From assembly GCF_030547075.1 (NCBI RefSeq), contig NZ_JAUOQH010000004.1, positions 1-64,000 of the forward strand: DNA of 64,000 nucleotides, given 5' to 3'. Source of the DNA: Alteromonas sp. 1_MG-2023 (GTDB lineage Bacteria > Pseudomonadota > Gammaproteobacteria > Enterobacterales > Alteromonadaceae). Each line of letters opens with the position of its first letter. Position 1 is the first letter of the stretch. Below, piece by piece: positions 37,842 through 47,484 of this stretch. The notes beneath the pieces are model-generated. The model worked only from the letters and a program-made list of their open reading frames with translations, did not search any database and was not told where the DNA came from. A program made the translations under genes and the position numbers.

Positions 37842-38105
37842 CTATTCAGATTTAGCCGCTTCTGCCGCTTTAGCTTCTAATTGAACAATGCGAGCTTCCA
37901 TTGCGTCTAACTTTTCGCGAGTGCGAATAAGTACTTGGCTTTGAATATCGAACTCTTCACGAGTGACTAAATCAAGTTTTGAAAGCTGCGACTGTAAAAC
38001 CTGTTTAATTTTACCTTCTGCGCCTTCAGCCATGTTACGCACACCCGGTGGTACGGCGTCAGCAATCTGTTTCGCTAAATCTTCGAGTTTTTTCGGATCC
38101 AACAT
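37842..38105 (-). CDS. ubiK: Ubiquinone biosynthesis accessory factor UbiK (YqiC/BMFP)
   Basis: An 87-residue coiled-coil protein. MLDPKKLEDLAKQIADAVP at the start and the C-terminal heptads VLIRTREKLDAMEARIVQLE match the BMFP/YqiC family. UbiK interacts with UbiJ and supports the ubiquinone hydroxylase complex under aerobic conditions. Finding it beside ubiC-ubiA, though on the other strand, agrees with that role. AAGGGAAATCC precedes the ATG. It stands alone, divergent from rep. Confidence 0.92.
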   Translation of the reverse strand: MLDPKKLEDLAKQIADAVPPGVRNMAEGAEGKIKQVLQSQLSKLDLVTREEFDIQSQVLIRTREKLDAMEARIVQLEAKAAEAAKSE

Positions 38106-38277
38106 GGATTTCCCTTATAATGCGCTTCGTTAGAATAGGCTTCTATTCTATCGGTATCGCCACTTCTTGCAATGAAAAAGCACGTTAAACAAAAACAAGC
38201 CTTAACGTAAGGCGCTTTGAAGTAAGCACGGCACACATTACACCTGTTAGGTTTTAGGAACGTAATTTAGGAACGCG

Positions 38278-40293
38278 ATGAAATTAAACGATGCGCAACA
38301 ATCAGCTGTCACCTTTGTGTCTGGCCCCTGCTTAGTATTAGCCGGCGCCGGCAGTGGTAAAACTCGGGTTATTACCAACAAAATTGCGCACCTAGTTAGA
38401 AATTGCGATATGCCAGCACGGTATATTGCAGCGGTAACCTTTACCAACAAAGCCGCTCGAGAAATGAAAGAGCGGGTAGCTGAAACCTTAGGTAAGCCAG
38501 AAGCACGTGGTTTAAAGGTATGTACCTTTCACACCATGGGCCTAACCATTATAAAAGGCCATATTAAAGAGCTAGGCTTAAAGCCTGGTTTTTCATTGTT
38601 CGACGATAAAGACTCGTTGGCACTGTTAACCGATTTAACCGAAGACACGATAGATGGCGATAAAGATCAGCTTTCGTTATTACAAAGCTGCATTTCAAAC
38701 TGGAAAAACGACTTACTGCTGCCCGAAGCATTACTAAAACAAGCAACCAGTACCGGTGAGCGAGAGTTTGCAGAAGCTTACAAGCGTTATCAAGATAACT
38801 TACGCGCTTATAACGCCCTAGATTTCGATGACCTTATTTTATTGCCCACACTGCTATTAAAAACCAGTGAAACCGTACGGGCCAAGTGGCAAAACAAAAT
38901 TCGTTATTTGCTGGTGGATGAGTACCAAGATACCAACACCAGCCAGTACGAACTGGTAAAGCTATTGGTAGGTGAGCGTTCGCGTTTTACCGTGGTAGGC
39001 GACGACGACCAGTCTATTTATTCATGGCGCGGTGCCAAGCCACAAAACTTAAATTTGCTACAGCAAGATTTTCCGCGCTTGAACGTTATTAAGCTTCAGC
39101 AGAATTACCGCTCTTCAGGGCGAATACTGCATTGCGCTAACATTCTTATTCAGAACAACCCGCATCTGTTCGACAAAACACTGTTCTCTGAACTGCAATA
39201 CGGCGAACCGCTTAGAGTTATAGAAGCGAAAAACGAAGAACATGAAGCTGAACGAGTGGTAGCAGAACTGCTGGCGCACAAGTTTATGAACCGTACTAAG
39301 TTTAAAGACTACGCTATTTTGTACCGAGGGAATCATCAAAGCCGCTTGTTCGAAAAGCTATTAATGAGTAACCGTATTCCATATAAAATTAGCGGCGGTA
39401 TGTCGTTCTTCGGGCGTACCGAAGTAAAAGACATTATGGCTTACTTGCGATTGCTGGTGAATCAAGATGACGACAACGCCTTACTACGAGTAATTAATAC
39501 CCCAAGTCGCGGCATCGGGCGCGTTACATTAGAAAAGCTAGGTAACTTCGCGAACAGCTTAGGCGTGCCAATGTTTGAAGCGGCCACTCACCCTAATTTA
39601 AACAGCGTGTTGTCGGATAGAGCATACGATGCTGTATCGGGGTTTGCCCGCTGGATAGTAGAAGTATCTGACAATGCGACTCGTGGCGACACTAAAGATG
39701 CCCTTCGAGGCATGATCAAATCGATGAGCTACGAAGAGTGGTTATACGAACAAAGCGCCAGCCCTAAAGCGGCAGAAATGGGCATGGCGAACGTAAGTAC
39801 GTTGTTTGGCTGGGTAACCGACATGCTAGAAGGCAACGAGCTTGATAGCCCCATGAACCTTACCGAAGTAGTGAACCGCCTTATCTTGCGTGACATGATG
39901 GAGCGGGGCGAAGATGACGGCGATGGCGACCAAGTTCAGCTAATGACGCTGCACGCGTCTAAAGGGCTAGAGTTTCCAATTGTGTTCTTAGTGGGGATGG
40001 AAGAGGGCTTGTTACCCCATCAAAGCAGTGTAGATGAAGACAACGTAGAAGAAGAGCGCCGCCTTGCGTATGTAGGCATTACCCGCGCGCAGCGAGAGCT
40101 TATTTTCAGCCTAGCCAAAGAGCGCCGCCAGTTCGGTGAAGTTATAAACCCCGAACCAAGCCGCTTCTTGTACGAGCTACCCATAGATGACCTTCAATGG
40201 GAAAACCAAAAGCCGAAAGAAAGTGCCGAGGTACGACAGCAAAAAGGCCAAAGCAGTATTGCCAACTTAAGAGATATGCTAGGTAAGAAATAG
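38278..40293 (+). CDS. rep: ATP-dependent DNA helicase Rep
   Basis: A 671-residue superfamily 1A helicase that unwinds DNA 3' to 5' and clears protein blocks ahead of the replication fork. Motif I is [15 protein letters not shown] (residues 21-35). Motif II is [13 protein letters not shown], motif [16 protein letters not shown], motif [12 protein letters not shown], motif [14 protein letters not shown] and motif [12 protein letters not shown]. Length and the absence of a UvrD-type long C-terminus support Rep over UvrD. It is convergent with the GAF-GGDEF-EAL gene. Confidence 0.95.
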   Translation: MKLNDAQQSAVTFVSGPCLVLAGAGSGKTRVITNKIAHLVRNCDMPARYIAAVTFTNKAAREMKERVAETLGKPEARGLKVCTFHTMGLTIIKGHIKELGLKPGFSLFDDKDSLALLTDLTEDTIDGDKDQLSLLQSCISNWKNDLLLPEALLKQATSTGEREFAEAYKRYQDNLRAYNALDFDDLILLPTLLLKTSETVRAKWQNKIRYLLVDEYQDTNTSQYELVKLLVGERSRFTVVGDDDQSIYSWRGAKPQNLNLLQQDFPRLNVIKLQQNYRSSGRILHCANILIQNNPHLFDKTLFSELQYGEPLRVIEAKNEEHEAERVVAELLAHKFMNRTKFKDYAILYRGNHQSRLFEKLLMSNRIPYKISGGMSFFGRTEVKDIMAYLRLLVNQDDDNALLRVINTPSRGIGRVTLEKLGNFANSLGVPMFEAATHPNLNSVLSDRAYDAVSGFARWIVEVSDNATRGDTKDALRGMIKSMSYEEWLYEQSASPKAAEMGMANVSTLFGWVTDMLEGNELDSPMNLTEVVNRLILRDMMERGEDDGDGDQVQLMTLHASKGLEFPIVFLVGMEEGLLPHQSSVDEDNVEEERRLAYVGITRAQRELIFSLAKERRQFGEVINPEPSRFLYELPIDDLQWENQKPKESAEVRQQKGQSSIANLRDMLGKK

Positions 40294-40346
40294 CGCGGAG
40301 GGCTATGGGCCTAAGCCCGTAAGGTAATACAAGCCTGCAGCAAACT

Positions 40347-40374
40347 ACGCCTTTTAATCTAAATTAAAAGGCGT
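40347..40374. terminator. Hairpin between convergent rep and GAF-GGDEF-EAL genes
   Basis: A perfect 12-bp stem ACGCCTTTTAAT/ATTAAAAGGCGT with a 4-base loop lies about 55 bases after rep. The T run is inside the stem, so it could serve as a bidirectional terminator of moderate strength. Confidence 0.5.
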
Positions 40375-40428
40375 TAGTGATAATTAGCAGGGGAAGATAG
40401 CAACAAACCGCTAGGCTTAGCTAGACAG

Positions 40429-43029
40429 CTAGCCAGCTAGCTGTTTCATATCAAGTACAGTAGCGCGAGTAAGCACTTTACCTTGGGCGTAATTACACTC
40501 AATGTCGGTAAGTGCATTTAGCTGTGCAGGAGAATCTACCCCTTCGGCAATGACCTTAAATTTAAGGTGCTCTGAAATAAGCATGACCGACTGAATAAGC
40601 TTAAGGTTACGCTGTGAACGAGGCAGAGAACGCACAAATCTGTGGTCAATTTTGATGTAATCGAATGGATATGCAAATAAGTAACTAAGCGACGCTAACC
40701 CACTACCAAAGTTATCTAGCACTAAAGTCACTCCAGCACGTTTTAACTTCTTGATGGCAGGCAATATAAACTGCGAACGACGGTTTAAATCATTTTCATC
40801 AAATTCAAAAACAAGTTTATCTGGCGATATATTATGATCGGCTATTAGCGAAATCATTTGGTTCACCATAGATGCTTGCAGCAAATGAATAATAGAAACG
40901 TTCACCGCAATACGGCCCGTGTCTTGGCCAGTCTTTTTAGCATGGGCCAATAGCTCACAGGCTTTTTGTAACTGAAACATGTCTAAATCTAAAGTTAAGC
41001 CGCTTTGTTCTGCTACTTGGCGGAACTGCTCTCGGGCTATTTTACCAAATACCGGATGGCTCCAACGCACATACATTTCGTTGTAAAGCGTTGAGTTGTC
41101 TCTTAAATCTAGAACAGGCTGCAAGAAGTACTCGAATTCTTCATCACGCAAAGCACGGCGAAATTCGTTTTCTAACTCAAGCTCTTCAATAAGGCGATCG
41201 CGCATGCTTTTATCAAACATAACAAATCGGCCACGGCCCAATGTTTTCGCCTGATACATAGCTGCATCAGCATCACGCAATACTTCATCGGCACTGCGAT
41301 AATACGACTCTAAATTAGCAATACCAATACTGGCACCCGAGTACATTTCTCGGTTTTCTAATATGAAAGGCTCTGAAATAGAGTTAATAATGCGCGAAGC
41401 CACTTCTTGCACATCGGTTAAATCTTCAAAGTTATCTAACAGAACAACAAATTCATCACCGCCTAAGCGAGCCAGTAAATCGTGCCCGCGAATACACAGA
41501 GCAATACGCCTAGCCACTTCTACCAAAAACTCATCGCCAGCATGATGGCCTAGGGTATCGTTTATCATTTTGAACCTGTCTAGGTCGATAAACAAAACCG
41601 CAAAGTAGTTTTCGGTATAACGCTGCTTGCTGGCAATAGCTAATTCAAGGCGGCTGGTAAACATCGACCTATTTGGCAGGTCGGTAAGTGAATCGTGATG
41701 GGCGTCGTGAATAAGCTTAAGCTCAATTTCTTTACGCTCTTCAATTTGCTGTTTTAAGTATTTGTTGGCTCTATCAAGCTCGGCGGTACGCGCAGCAACT
41801 CTAAGCTCTAGTTCGCTGTTATGGCGATGAATTTCTTCAGTACTGCGCTTACGCTCCATGGTTACTGCAATGTGGTGTGATACAAAGCGCAGTAACTCTA
41901 AGTCTCGCGCTGTATATTTTGCATGCTTACCGTAGGTTTGCACTGCAATAACACCAAATACTTCACCATCTACCACTAGAGGCGAACCCAACCACGAGTT
42001 AGCGCTATTAAGCATACTTTGGGCAACCGACACATCAATTTCACCCGCTTCGGCAAGTTCTAATACCCGTGGCGGGTTAATCAGTTCAGCTTGACCTGTG
42101 CGCAGTACAAATTCCGTTAACCCCAACCCCATAGGCCTAGCTTCAGCGTCGGTGTATTCAACATCACTGAAGTACGGAAACTCCAGCATTTGTTTCGGTT
42201 CATCAATAATAGAGATAAAGCAGTTTGGCGCGCTGATAAGGCGGGCCAGAATTTCGTGCAAGCTAGAATAGAAGACCGACATATCGCCTTCTAAATTAGC
42301 TGCTAACTCAGAAATTTCAAATAAGGCTTGTTGTAACGACTCTACCTTTTGGCGCTCAAGAATTTCTTCCTGAAGGTCATCATTAATTTTTCGAAGCTGG
42401 CGAGTACGTTCACGAATGGTACGTTCGGTTAACTCGCGGTTTTTAACCCGGTCTACCGTAGTAACAATGTGCTGAGAAACAAACAAGAGTACTTCTAAGT
42501 CTTCTTGAGTGTAATGCACACCTTCATCGTAGGTTTGAACGACCATAGCGCCAATCACTTGGCTGCCACGTTTAAGTGGAACCCCAAGCAGCTCATAAGG
42601 CTGCGAACCTACTAGCTTAATGCCGTGATCTTCAGCAAAAACTTCTTCTTCTTCACGCTTATAAAATAAGTGCTGACCGGTACGCAGTATAAAACCCGTC
42701 ATACCACCCATTAATGAATCGGCAGGTAATTGCTTTACGGTTTGTTCGTCGAACTCGTCAACGAAATAAGCGAAGTCGACAATTTGACTGTCTTGTTCGT
42801 AGAAGGCAACAAAGAAGTTATCGGCGTTCATGAAGTCGGCAATGATTTCATGAATAGCGGTATAAAGGCGGTTTAGGTGACTAACAGAACTTGCAAGCTC
42901 GGAAATGTCGAATAGCGCTTTCTGAACACGTTCAGCACGCTTATATTTATTAGTGAGTTGTTGAAGCTGCGGTATAATTTCCCGCAGCTCTTCTTCTGAC
43001 AACTCATATTGCGTTGAATCTGATGACAT
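40429..43029 (-). CDS. GAF-GAF-GGDEF-EAL cytoplasmic signalling protein with degenerate EAL domain
   Basis: An 866-residue soluble protein without membrane helices. A helical N-terminus precedes two GAF sensor domains (about residues 45-190 and 235-390, each ending LRFVSHHI or LLFVSQHI), a coiled coil, a GGDEF domain with intact LGGDEF near residue 523, and an EAL domain. In the EAL domain the signature is NEMYVRW instead of xEALxRW, and the metal motif DDFGTG reads DNFGSG near residue 772. Phosphodiesterase activity is therefore doubtful, while cyclase activity looks possible. The EAL part may bind c-di-GMP or a partner. Start is ATG 43029; TTG 43044 is in frame. Confidence 0.88.
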   Translation of the reverse strand: MSSDSTQYELSEEELREIIPQLQQLTNKYKRAERVQKALFDISELASSVSHLNRLYTAIHEIIADFMNADNFFVAFYEQDSQIVDFAYFVDEFDEQTVKQLPADSLMGGMTGFILRTGQHLFYKREEEEVFAEDHGIKLVGSQPYELLGVPLKRGSQVIGAMVVQTYDEGVHYTQEDLEVLLFVSQHIVTTVDRVKNRELTERTIRERTRQLRKINDDLQEEILERQKVESLQQALFEISELAANLEGDMSVFYSSLHEILARLISAPNCFISIIDEPKQMLEFPYFSDVEYTDAEARPMGLGLTEFVLRTGQAELINPPRVLELAEAGEIDVSVAQSMLNSANSWLGSPLVVDGEVFGVIAVQTYGKHAKYTARDLELLRFVSHHIAVTMERKRSTEEIHRHNSELELRVAARTAELDRANKYLKQQIEERKEIELKLIHDAHHDSLTDLPNRSMFTSRLELAIASKQRYTENYFAVLFIDLDRFKMINDTLGHHAGDEFLVEVARRIALCIRGHDLLARLGGDEFVVLLDNFEDLTDVQEVASRIINSISEPFILENREMYSGASIGIANLESYYRSADEVLRDADAAMYQAKTLGRGRFVMFDKSMRDRLIEELELENEFRRALRDEEFEYFLQPVLDLRDNSTLYNEMYVRWSHPVFGKIAREQFRQVAEQSGLTLDLDMFQLQKACELLAHAKKTGQDTGRIAVNVSIIHLLQASMVNQMISLIADHNISPDKLVFEFDENDLNRRSQFILPAIKKLKRAGVTLVLDNFGSGLASLSYLFAYPFDYIKIDHRFVRSLPRSQRNLKLIQSVMLISEHLKFKVIAEGVDSPAQLNALTDIECNYAQGKVLTRATVLDMKQLAG

Positions 43030-43135
43030 TCCGCTCGCCGGCAAGTAAAAAACGCTATTTTTAGATGCGGTTAAACTACCCGATCTACTACAAAAACGCT
43101 ACTTTTTCCAACGCATTGTTTGTAAATGAAAAGGG

Positions 43136-43543
43136 TTAGATACCCTCAATCATGTACTCAATTGCGGCTTTAATTTCATCATCAGAGCACGAAGCACAGG
43201 TACCACGAGGTGGCATAGCGTTAATACCGTTAAGGGCATTTTGCCATACGCCATCTAGGCCTTTTTCGTCTAAACGCGGCTGCCAATCAGCGGCTACGTG
43301 AACTTTAGGTGCACCAAGCACACCAGAACTGTGACATGCTACACAGGCAGAGTTATAAACATCTTCACCCGACTTAGCACCACCACCTGCAGCAGCAGGA
43401 CCAGCAGCTTCCGCGCCAGCTACGTGTATCTGACCAACCGGTTTAATACGGTTAGCAATATCGTCGTTACTCATTTCTTGTGCTTGCGCTGCAAACACAG
43501 TAAGTGCTGTAGCTGCAACAATAAACCAGGTTTTCAATTTCAC
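43136..43543 (-). CDS. Cytochrome c5
   Basis: A 135-residue periplasmic monohaem cytochrome. A signal peptide (to about residue 21, AQAQ) is followed by an Ala/Gly-rich linker, the haem motif CVACH at residues 67-71, the PKV and WQPRL segments, and the axial methionine in NAMPPRG. The CASCSDDE pair near the end is the extra disulphide of the c5 class. It carries electrons in the periplasm. It is monocistronic and upstream of the tRNA-Arg gene. Confidence 0.92.
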   Translation of the reverse strand: MKLKTWFIVAATALTVFAAQAQEMSNDDIANRIKPVGQIHVAGAEAAGPAAAGGGAKSGEDVYNSACVACHSSGVLGAPKVHVAADWQPRLDEKGLDGVWQNALNGINAMPPRGTCASCSDDEIKAAIEYMIEGI

Positions 43544-43820
43544 ATCTGTCTCCAGGCAATCATGAACTTTAAATTAAAGTATAACTGGCCAGATTATAAC
43601 GGGAATTCAAGCCCGAACAACTATTTGCTACCAATTACCTATAAAAAGTAGGGATAAAGTACCTTCAAAACCTATTAAAGTAAGAGAATTACACAAACCA
43701 GTTGATGCGAGCCCATGGCCTAAGTATTATTACGCCGCGCTTAAGCAGGAAGTTTAATCACACCACGTTCTTATTCCCTTAGAACAGGTTAAATTTTTAT
43801 CATATTAAGCCATTTTCAAT

Positions 43821-43897
43821 GCACCCGTAGCTCAGCTGGATAGAGCGTCGCCCTCCGGAGGCGAAGGTCACAGGTTCGAATCCTGTCGGGTGCGCCA
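43821..43897 (+). tRNA. tRNA-Arg (anticodon CCG)
   Basis: A complete 77-base cloverleaf with encoded CCA. The acceptor stem is GCACCCG/CGGGTGC, the D stem GCTC/GAGC, the anticodon stem TCGCC/GGCGA with loop CTCCGGA (anticodon CCG), and the T arm ACAGG-TTCGAAT-CCTGT. The last 41 bases are part of a direct repeat found again at 45793, marking an integration site in this gene. Confidence 0.97.
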
Positions 43898-43898
43898 T
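43857..43898 (+). repeat. Left attachment repeat (3' end of tRNA-Arg)
   Basis: These 42 bases, from GGAGGCGAAGG in the anticodon arm to GTGCGCCAT just past the tRNA, are identical to 45793-45834. The sequences diverge immediately on both sides. The tRNA 3' half is a classic target of tyrosine integrases. Confidence 0.88.
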
Positions 43899-43969
43899 TT
43901 TCCTCGAATTCTCGTGTCGAACTTTATCAGAGCAACTGGTCAAGGTAGCTGCGCTTAATCTCTAGCTAT

Positions 43970-45256
43970 TTATAACAACTTTTTAGAGGCTTGCTTTCTC
44001 AATCCGGAAAAAATTGCCTCCGCTACGTAGGGTGGAAAGTTATCGGGAATTTTACCTTCGACTTTAGCAATCGCGTTTTCAACATTATCGACAAAGTATT
44101 CGTAGTGCAATGCAGCTTTGTCTGAGGGGTATTTCACCTGAACTGCAGTCGATACAAAATGACGAGGCTGAATATCGTTCCATTTCCAGTGAGTGTTTTT
44201 GCCTTTTAAAGACATGGCCATCTTGATCTTTTGTGGCTGTAAGGCTTTTTTAGTCATAACAGGAAACGCCGACAAGACGTCGTACATAGGGGTCATTCTA
44301 TATGTGTTTTCAGGCTCTAAAAACACGCTAAAATTCTTACCATGGCCGTCAATAGCAGCAATTAGCCAAAAGAATATCTGAGTCCTAAAAAAAGTTTCTC
44401 TATCTTTCCCGTTAGACGAAGCCGTGAGCAAATTTAGGCAGTCTGTTATTCCTGGGCCACCATCAGATTGGTATTTTTGAGCAGATGAAATGCCCATTGC
44501 CTGACAAAAATCTTCTTGGGGCAACCGCATGAGCCATGAACCGTCAGATGCATATTTACGGTCAAAGCGTTCAACGCTTAAAACTTTCTGATCGCCAAAA
44601 TAAAGCACCTCTGAATTAGCCACATTAAATTCAAAGGCTCTCGCCAGCTCTAGGCAAATAAATTCGTTCTCACAGCTATCGGTTAAATCGATACCCACTT
44701 GCGGTAACTCGCCCATGGGTAATTTCATTATGTGACTTGTTGGTGTTGAGCCCGTCGGCTTCGTCCATTGTAGGCCAATTTTAAGCAGCGCAGTTTTTTC
44801 TTGAGCGCCAGCAATTGAAATCCGAAAGTCATCATCGTCATTTTCCATTCCAAGCGCTGTATGTTTGTAGCCTTGCAATAACTTCTCAACGTCTAAATCT
44901 GACAACACCCTGTAGTTTAGTTGTTGTGCGGACTCAGGTTGTTCTGAAGATAATTGAATAGCACCCACACAATCTTTGCCTATCGCCGCTAAAAGATCGA
45001 ACGCATGTCCAGAGCCTACATTGAATCTAGCTTGTATTTTATTTCGTATGGATGGATTGTCGGGAAGCAAGTTATCAAAGAAGTTATAAACGAGATCGCC
45101 AGAGTATTTTTGCTTTGTAATAGGTAACGACAAAGAAATAGGGCGTGCGCCTGCGCGCTTCATCCAATGTTCGGTATAAGCAAAATGAAGCCCACCGTTC
45201 TTATCTTTTAACAGTGTACCTACTTTTACCCCGTTAAGGCTTACCATCAGCTCCAT
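43970..45256 (-). CDS. hipA: HipA family serine/threonine kinase toxin
   Basis: A 428-residue HipA-type kinase. The N-terminal subdomain (MELMVSLNGVKVGTL to about residue 90) is followed by the kinase core. SIAGAQEKTALLKIG is the flexible phosphate-loop segment, VERFDRKY is conserved, IAAIDGHGKNFSVF holds the catalytic Asp and the following Asn, and MTPMYDVLSAFP holds the metal Asp. E. coli HipA phosphorylates glutamyl-tRNA synthetase and causes persistence. The target here is inferred. The ATG at 45256 follows AGGAGTGG and is one base past the hipB stop, so translation is coupled. A longer in-frame start would overlap hipB and was rejected. Confidence 0.9.
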   Translation of the reverse strand: MELMVSLNGVKVGTLLKDKNGGLHFAYTEHWMKRAGARPISLSLPITKQKYSGDLVYNFFDNLLPDNPSIRNKIQARFNVGSGHAFDLLAAIGKDCVGAIQLSSEQPESAQQLNYRVLSDLDVEKLLQGYKHTALGMENDDDDFRISIAGAQEKTALLKIGLQWTKPTGSTPTSHIMKLPMGELPQVGIDLTDSCENEFICLELARAFEFNVANSEVLYFGDQKVLSVERFDRKYASDGSWLMRLPQEDFCQAMGISSAQKYQSDGGPGITDCLNLLTASSNGKDRETFFRTQIFFWLIAAIDGHGKNFSVFLEPENTYRMTPMYDVLSAFPVMTKKALQPQKIKMAMSLKGKNTHWKWNDIQPRHFVSTAVQVKYPSDKAALHYEYFVDNVENAIAKVEGKIPDNFPPYVAEAIFSGLRKQASKKLL

Positions 45257-45257
45257 A

Positions 45258-45518
45258 TTACCACTCCTGATCCCAGCCACTTTCGGTCTTTTGGTCGCTT
45301 TCATTTTCTTGCTTTGGCTTAAGCTCAATAGAGAGGCCTAGTTCATGGGCAATTTTAAAGAGGGTATCAATACGGGAGGTACCGGCGGAATTTTCAATAG
45401 CCGAGATGGTTTTTTGCTTTAAACCAACATGCTCGGCCACATCGGTCTGCGTTCGTGCCAGATTATTTCGATGCAGCTTTATATAATCAGCCAGTTCTTT
45501 TGAGTTATTAAGCTTCAT
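45258..45518 (-). CDS. hipB: HipB-like XRE family antitoxin
   Basis: An 86-residue helix-turn-helix protein. The HTH spans about residues 20-45 (TQTDVAEHVGLKQKTISAIE), and the C-terminal tail is rich in Lys, Glu and Gln. HipB proteins bind their toxin HipA and repress the operon. Gene order antitoxin-toxin and coupling to hipA fit. GGAGAG precedes the ATG. Its likely operators are the repeated GGTATAA-type sites directly upstream (45545-45626). Confidence 0.9.
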   Translation of the reverse strand: MKLNNSKELADYIKLHRNNLARTQTDVAEHVGLKQKTISAIENSAGTSRIDTLFKIAHELGLSIELKPKQENESDQKTESGWDQEW

Positions 45519-45544
45519 TATGCCTCTCCACTATTAATCCCTTT

Positions 45545-45626
45545 AAGGTATAATGTTAATCCTAGCCCCTAAAGGGTATATTGAGTTTAATATACCCTTA
45601 ACGGTATAAGTGTCAAATTATACCTT
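45545..45626 (-). promoter_or_regulatory. Operator array upstream of hipBA
   Basis: AAGGTATAAT (45545-45554) recurs as its exact reverse complement at 45617-45626. Between them AAGGGTATATT (45572-45582) faces AATATACCCTT (45589-45599) in a perfect 11-bp inverted repeat, and AACGGTATAAG lies at 45600-45610. Such repeated sites upstream of an antitoxin gene fit cooperative HipB autorepression. Confidence 0.72.
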
Positions 45627-45792
45627 GTAGGGTTTATCTATTTTAAGCATTTCCCGTGACGTAACCGTGACCAACGGTGATAATCGTTGTAAATCGGCTA
45701 GCGGTCATGAAACTCTCAATCCCTTTATACACGCTGTGTAGACGCTTTTCGCCAGGGGAGACCGATTAAGCCCTTTTCGACGGGCCTCCGTT

Positions 45793-45834
45793 GGAGGCGA
45801 AGGTCACAGGTTCGAATCCTGTCGGGTGCGCCAT
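45793..45834 (+). repeat. Right attachment repeat (tRNA-Arg 3' end copy)
   Basis: An exact 42-base copy of 43857-43898. It contains the T arm, the acceptor 3' strand and CCA but lacks a tRNA 5' half: the upstream bases (CGGGCCTCCGTT) do not supply acceptor or D arms. It is therefore an att remnant and not a second tRNA. Confidence 0.88.
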
Positions 45835-45947
45835 CTCTTCCAAATGTATTAATTTTTCTTAGTCACAAGACTTTTCAAAGTAGTTATACTACTTTTCACT
45901 ACTTCATTTTTAAGTGCGCCAACTTGCCTTTAACTTCGCCTCACTCT

Positions 45948-47333
45948 ATGCGTAGCCCCAGCTTTGCCCATTCATTGCTATGTTTCAGCGTTATTGTAGC
46001 GTTGATAGCGGGCGGTTTGTTTGGCTTAGGCATTAGCCTTCATGCATTAATTTTCTTGTGTTTGCTTTGGGCTGGTATTAATGCCTTTAGTTTAGGGTAC
46101 AAGTACCTGCAAATCCGTGAACTAATGACCAGTGCATTAACGCGGGCAATGCCGGCAATATATATTTTTATCCTCATTGGAATGGTTATCGCCAGCTTCA
46201 TGCAAAGCGGCACTATCTCAACCCTAATTTATTTCGGCCTTAATTGGCTAAACCCCAGTATATTCTTAGCGGTGGGGTTAATTCTTTGTGCGGTAATGTC
46301 GGTAGCCACAGGTACGTCGTGGGGCACGGTAGGTACTATGGGGGTAGTGCTAATGGGCATTGGCGAAGCCATGAATATACCGCTACCTATTATTGCCGGC
46401 ATGGTGGTGTGTGGTGCTACGTTTGGCGATAAAATGTCTCCGGTTTCAGATACCACCAATCTCGCGGCAATGAGTGCGGGCACCACTATTTATCGGCATA
46501 TGTATGCCATGCTGCTAACTACACTGCCTAGCTTTCTTATAACATTTGTAATTTTCTTAGTTATGGGGTTTACCTACGCAAGCCAAAGTTTAAATGTTGA
46601 AGATATATACAAAATTAAAACAGCGCTTGCCAGCCACTATAACCTTGCACCTTACATTACCTTGTTACCGCTAGTGTTGTTAACGGTAATGAGCATTAGA
46701 AAAGTGCCAGCTGAAGTTGCCATGTCATGCAGTATTCTTCTAGCAGTCATCATCGCTATTTTCTACCAAGACACCAACACAATTAGCGTACTTAATGCAC
46801 TTTGGGAAAACACCCCACAAAATACAGGTATAACAAATTTAGATGCATTACTAGGCCGAGGCGGCATCAGCAGTATGAGTTGGACGCTATTACTTGCTTT
46901 AATGGCTATAGCATTGGGCGGTATATTGCACGGTGCAGGCTTTTTAGCGGCATTATTGTCGGGCATTATTAAACGGGTAAAGCGCACCGCAACGTTAATC
47001 GCCGTTACCATAGCATCAGGTTTCTTAGGTAACGTGGCAATGGGCGAAGCGTATATCTCTATTATTCTAAATTGCCAACTGTTTCAATCAAAATATCAGC
47101 AACAGAAGCTTGATCCCTCCGTGCTGTCTCGGTCCGTGGAAGAAGGCGCCACCATGACCACGGGCCTTATTCCTTGGACAACAGCGGGGGCGTTTTACTC
47201 TGCAACTCTAGGGGTTGAGGTTCTCGACTACGCGCCCTATGCATTTTTTAACTATCTAAATGGTGTTGTTGCGATAGCCATGGCTACATTGGGCGTAGGT
47301 TTATTGAAAGAAAAAAGGGCACAACACCACTGA
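45948..47333 (+). CDS. NhaC family Na+/H+ antiporter
   Basis: A 461-residue inner-membrane protein with about eleven to twelve membrane helices. The motif TGTSWGTVGTMGVVLMGIGEA and the GDKMSPVSDTTNLAAMSAGT segment (around residues 118-190; the second is quoted in full, the first is 21 residues and begins at about 119) are typical of the NhaC antiporter family. It would exchange sodium for protons in pH and salt homeostasis, fitting a marine organism. Start: ATG 45948 or TTG 45924; neither has a strong ribosome site. It lies just outside the hipBA islet. Confidence 0.87.
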   Translation: MRSPSFAHSLLCFSVIVALIAGGLFGLGISLHALIFLCLLWAGINAFSLGYKYLQIRELMTSALTRAMPAIYIFILIGMVIASFMQSGTISTLIYFGLNWLNPSIFLAVGLILCAVMSVATGTSWGTVGTMGVVLMGIGEAMNIPLPIIAGMVVCGATFGDKMSPVSDTTNLAAMSAGTTIYRHMYAMLLTTLPSFLITFVIFLVMGFTYASQSLNVEDIYKIKTALASHYNLAPYITLLPLVLLTVMSIRKVPAEVAMSCSILLAVIIAIFYQDTNTISVLNALWENTPQNTGITNLDALLGRGGISSMSWTLLLALMAIALGGILHGAGFLAALLSGIIKRVKRTATLIAVTIASGFLGNVAMGEAYISIILNCQLFQSKYQQQKLDPSVLSRSVEEGATMTTGLIPWTTAGAFYSATLGVEVLDYAPYAFFNYLNGVVAIAMATLGVGLLKEKRAQHH

Positions 47334-47484
47334 CCTACCAATAAGCAGCCCGTCTGCTTAACCGGCTAATGGTTCAAACGGGGTTGTTGTCCAGTTTTCC
47401 AACGCGTTCTTAACGTTTAACTTTGCACGTACTAATGCCCACAAATCATTTAAGCATTGTTGTGGGTCGCAGGGACGTGAACCA

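Larger units (their letters stand above)
43899..45834. mobile_element. Small tRNA-Arg-borne islet carrying hipBA
   Basis: The 1.9 kb between the two 42-bp tRNA-derived repeats holds only hipB, hipA and their control region. No integrase, excisionase or transposase frame is visible. The structure fits a remnant or non-autonomous integrative element inserted at the tRNA-Arg 3' end. The integrase may have been lost or supplied in trans. Confidence 0.7.

Noticed and set aside
45785..45834. A second tRNA-Arg gene downstream of hipBA
   Set aside because: Only the 3' part is present. The upstream bases cannot form the acceptor 5' strand or the D arm, so it is an attachment-site copy.
43899..45834. 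A complete integrative element with its own integrase
   Set aside because: No frame other than hipA and hipB has coding character between the repeats.
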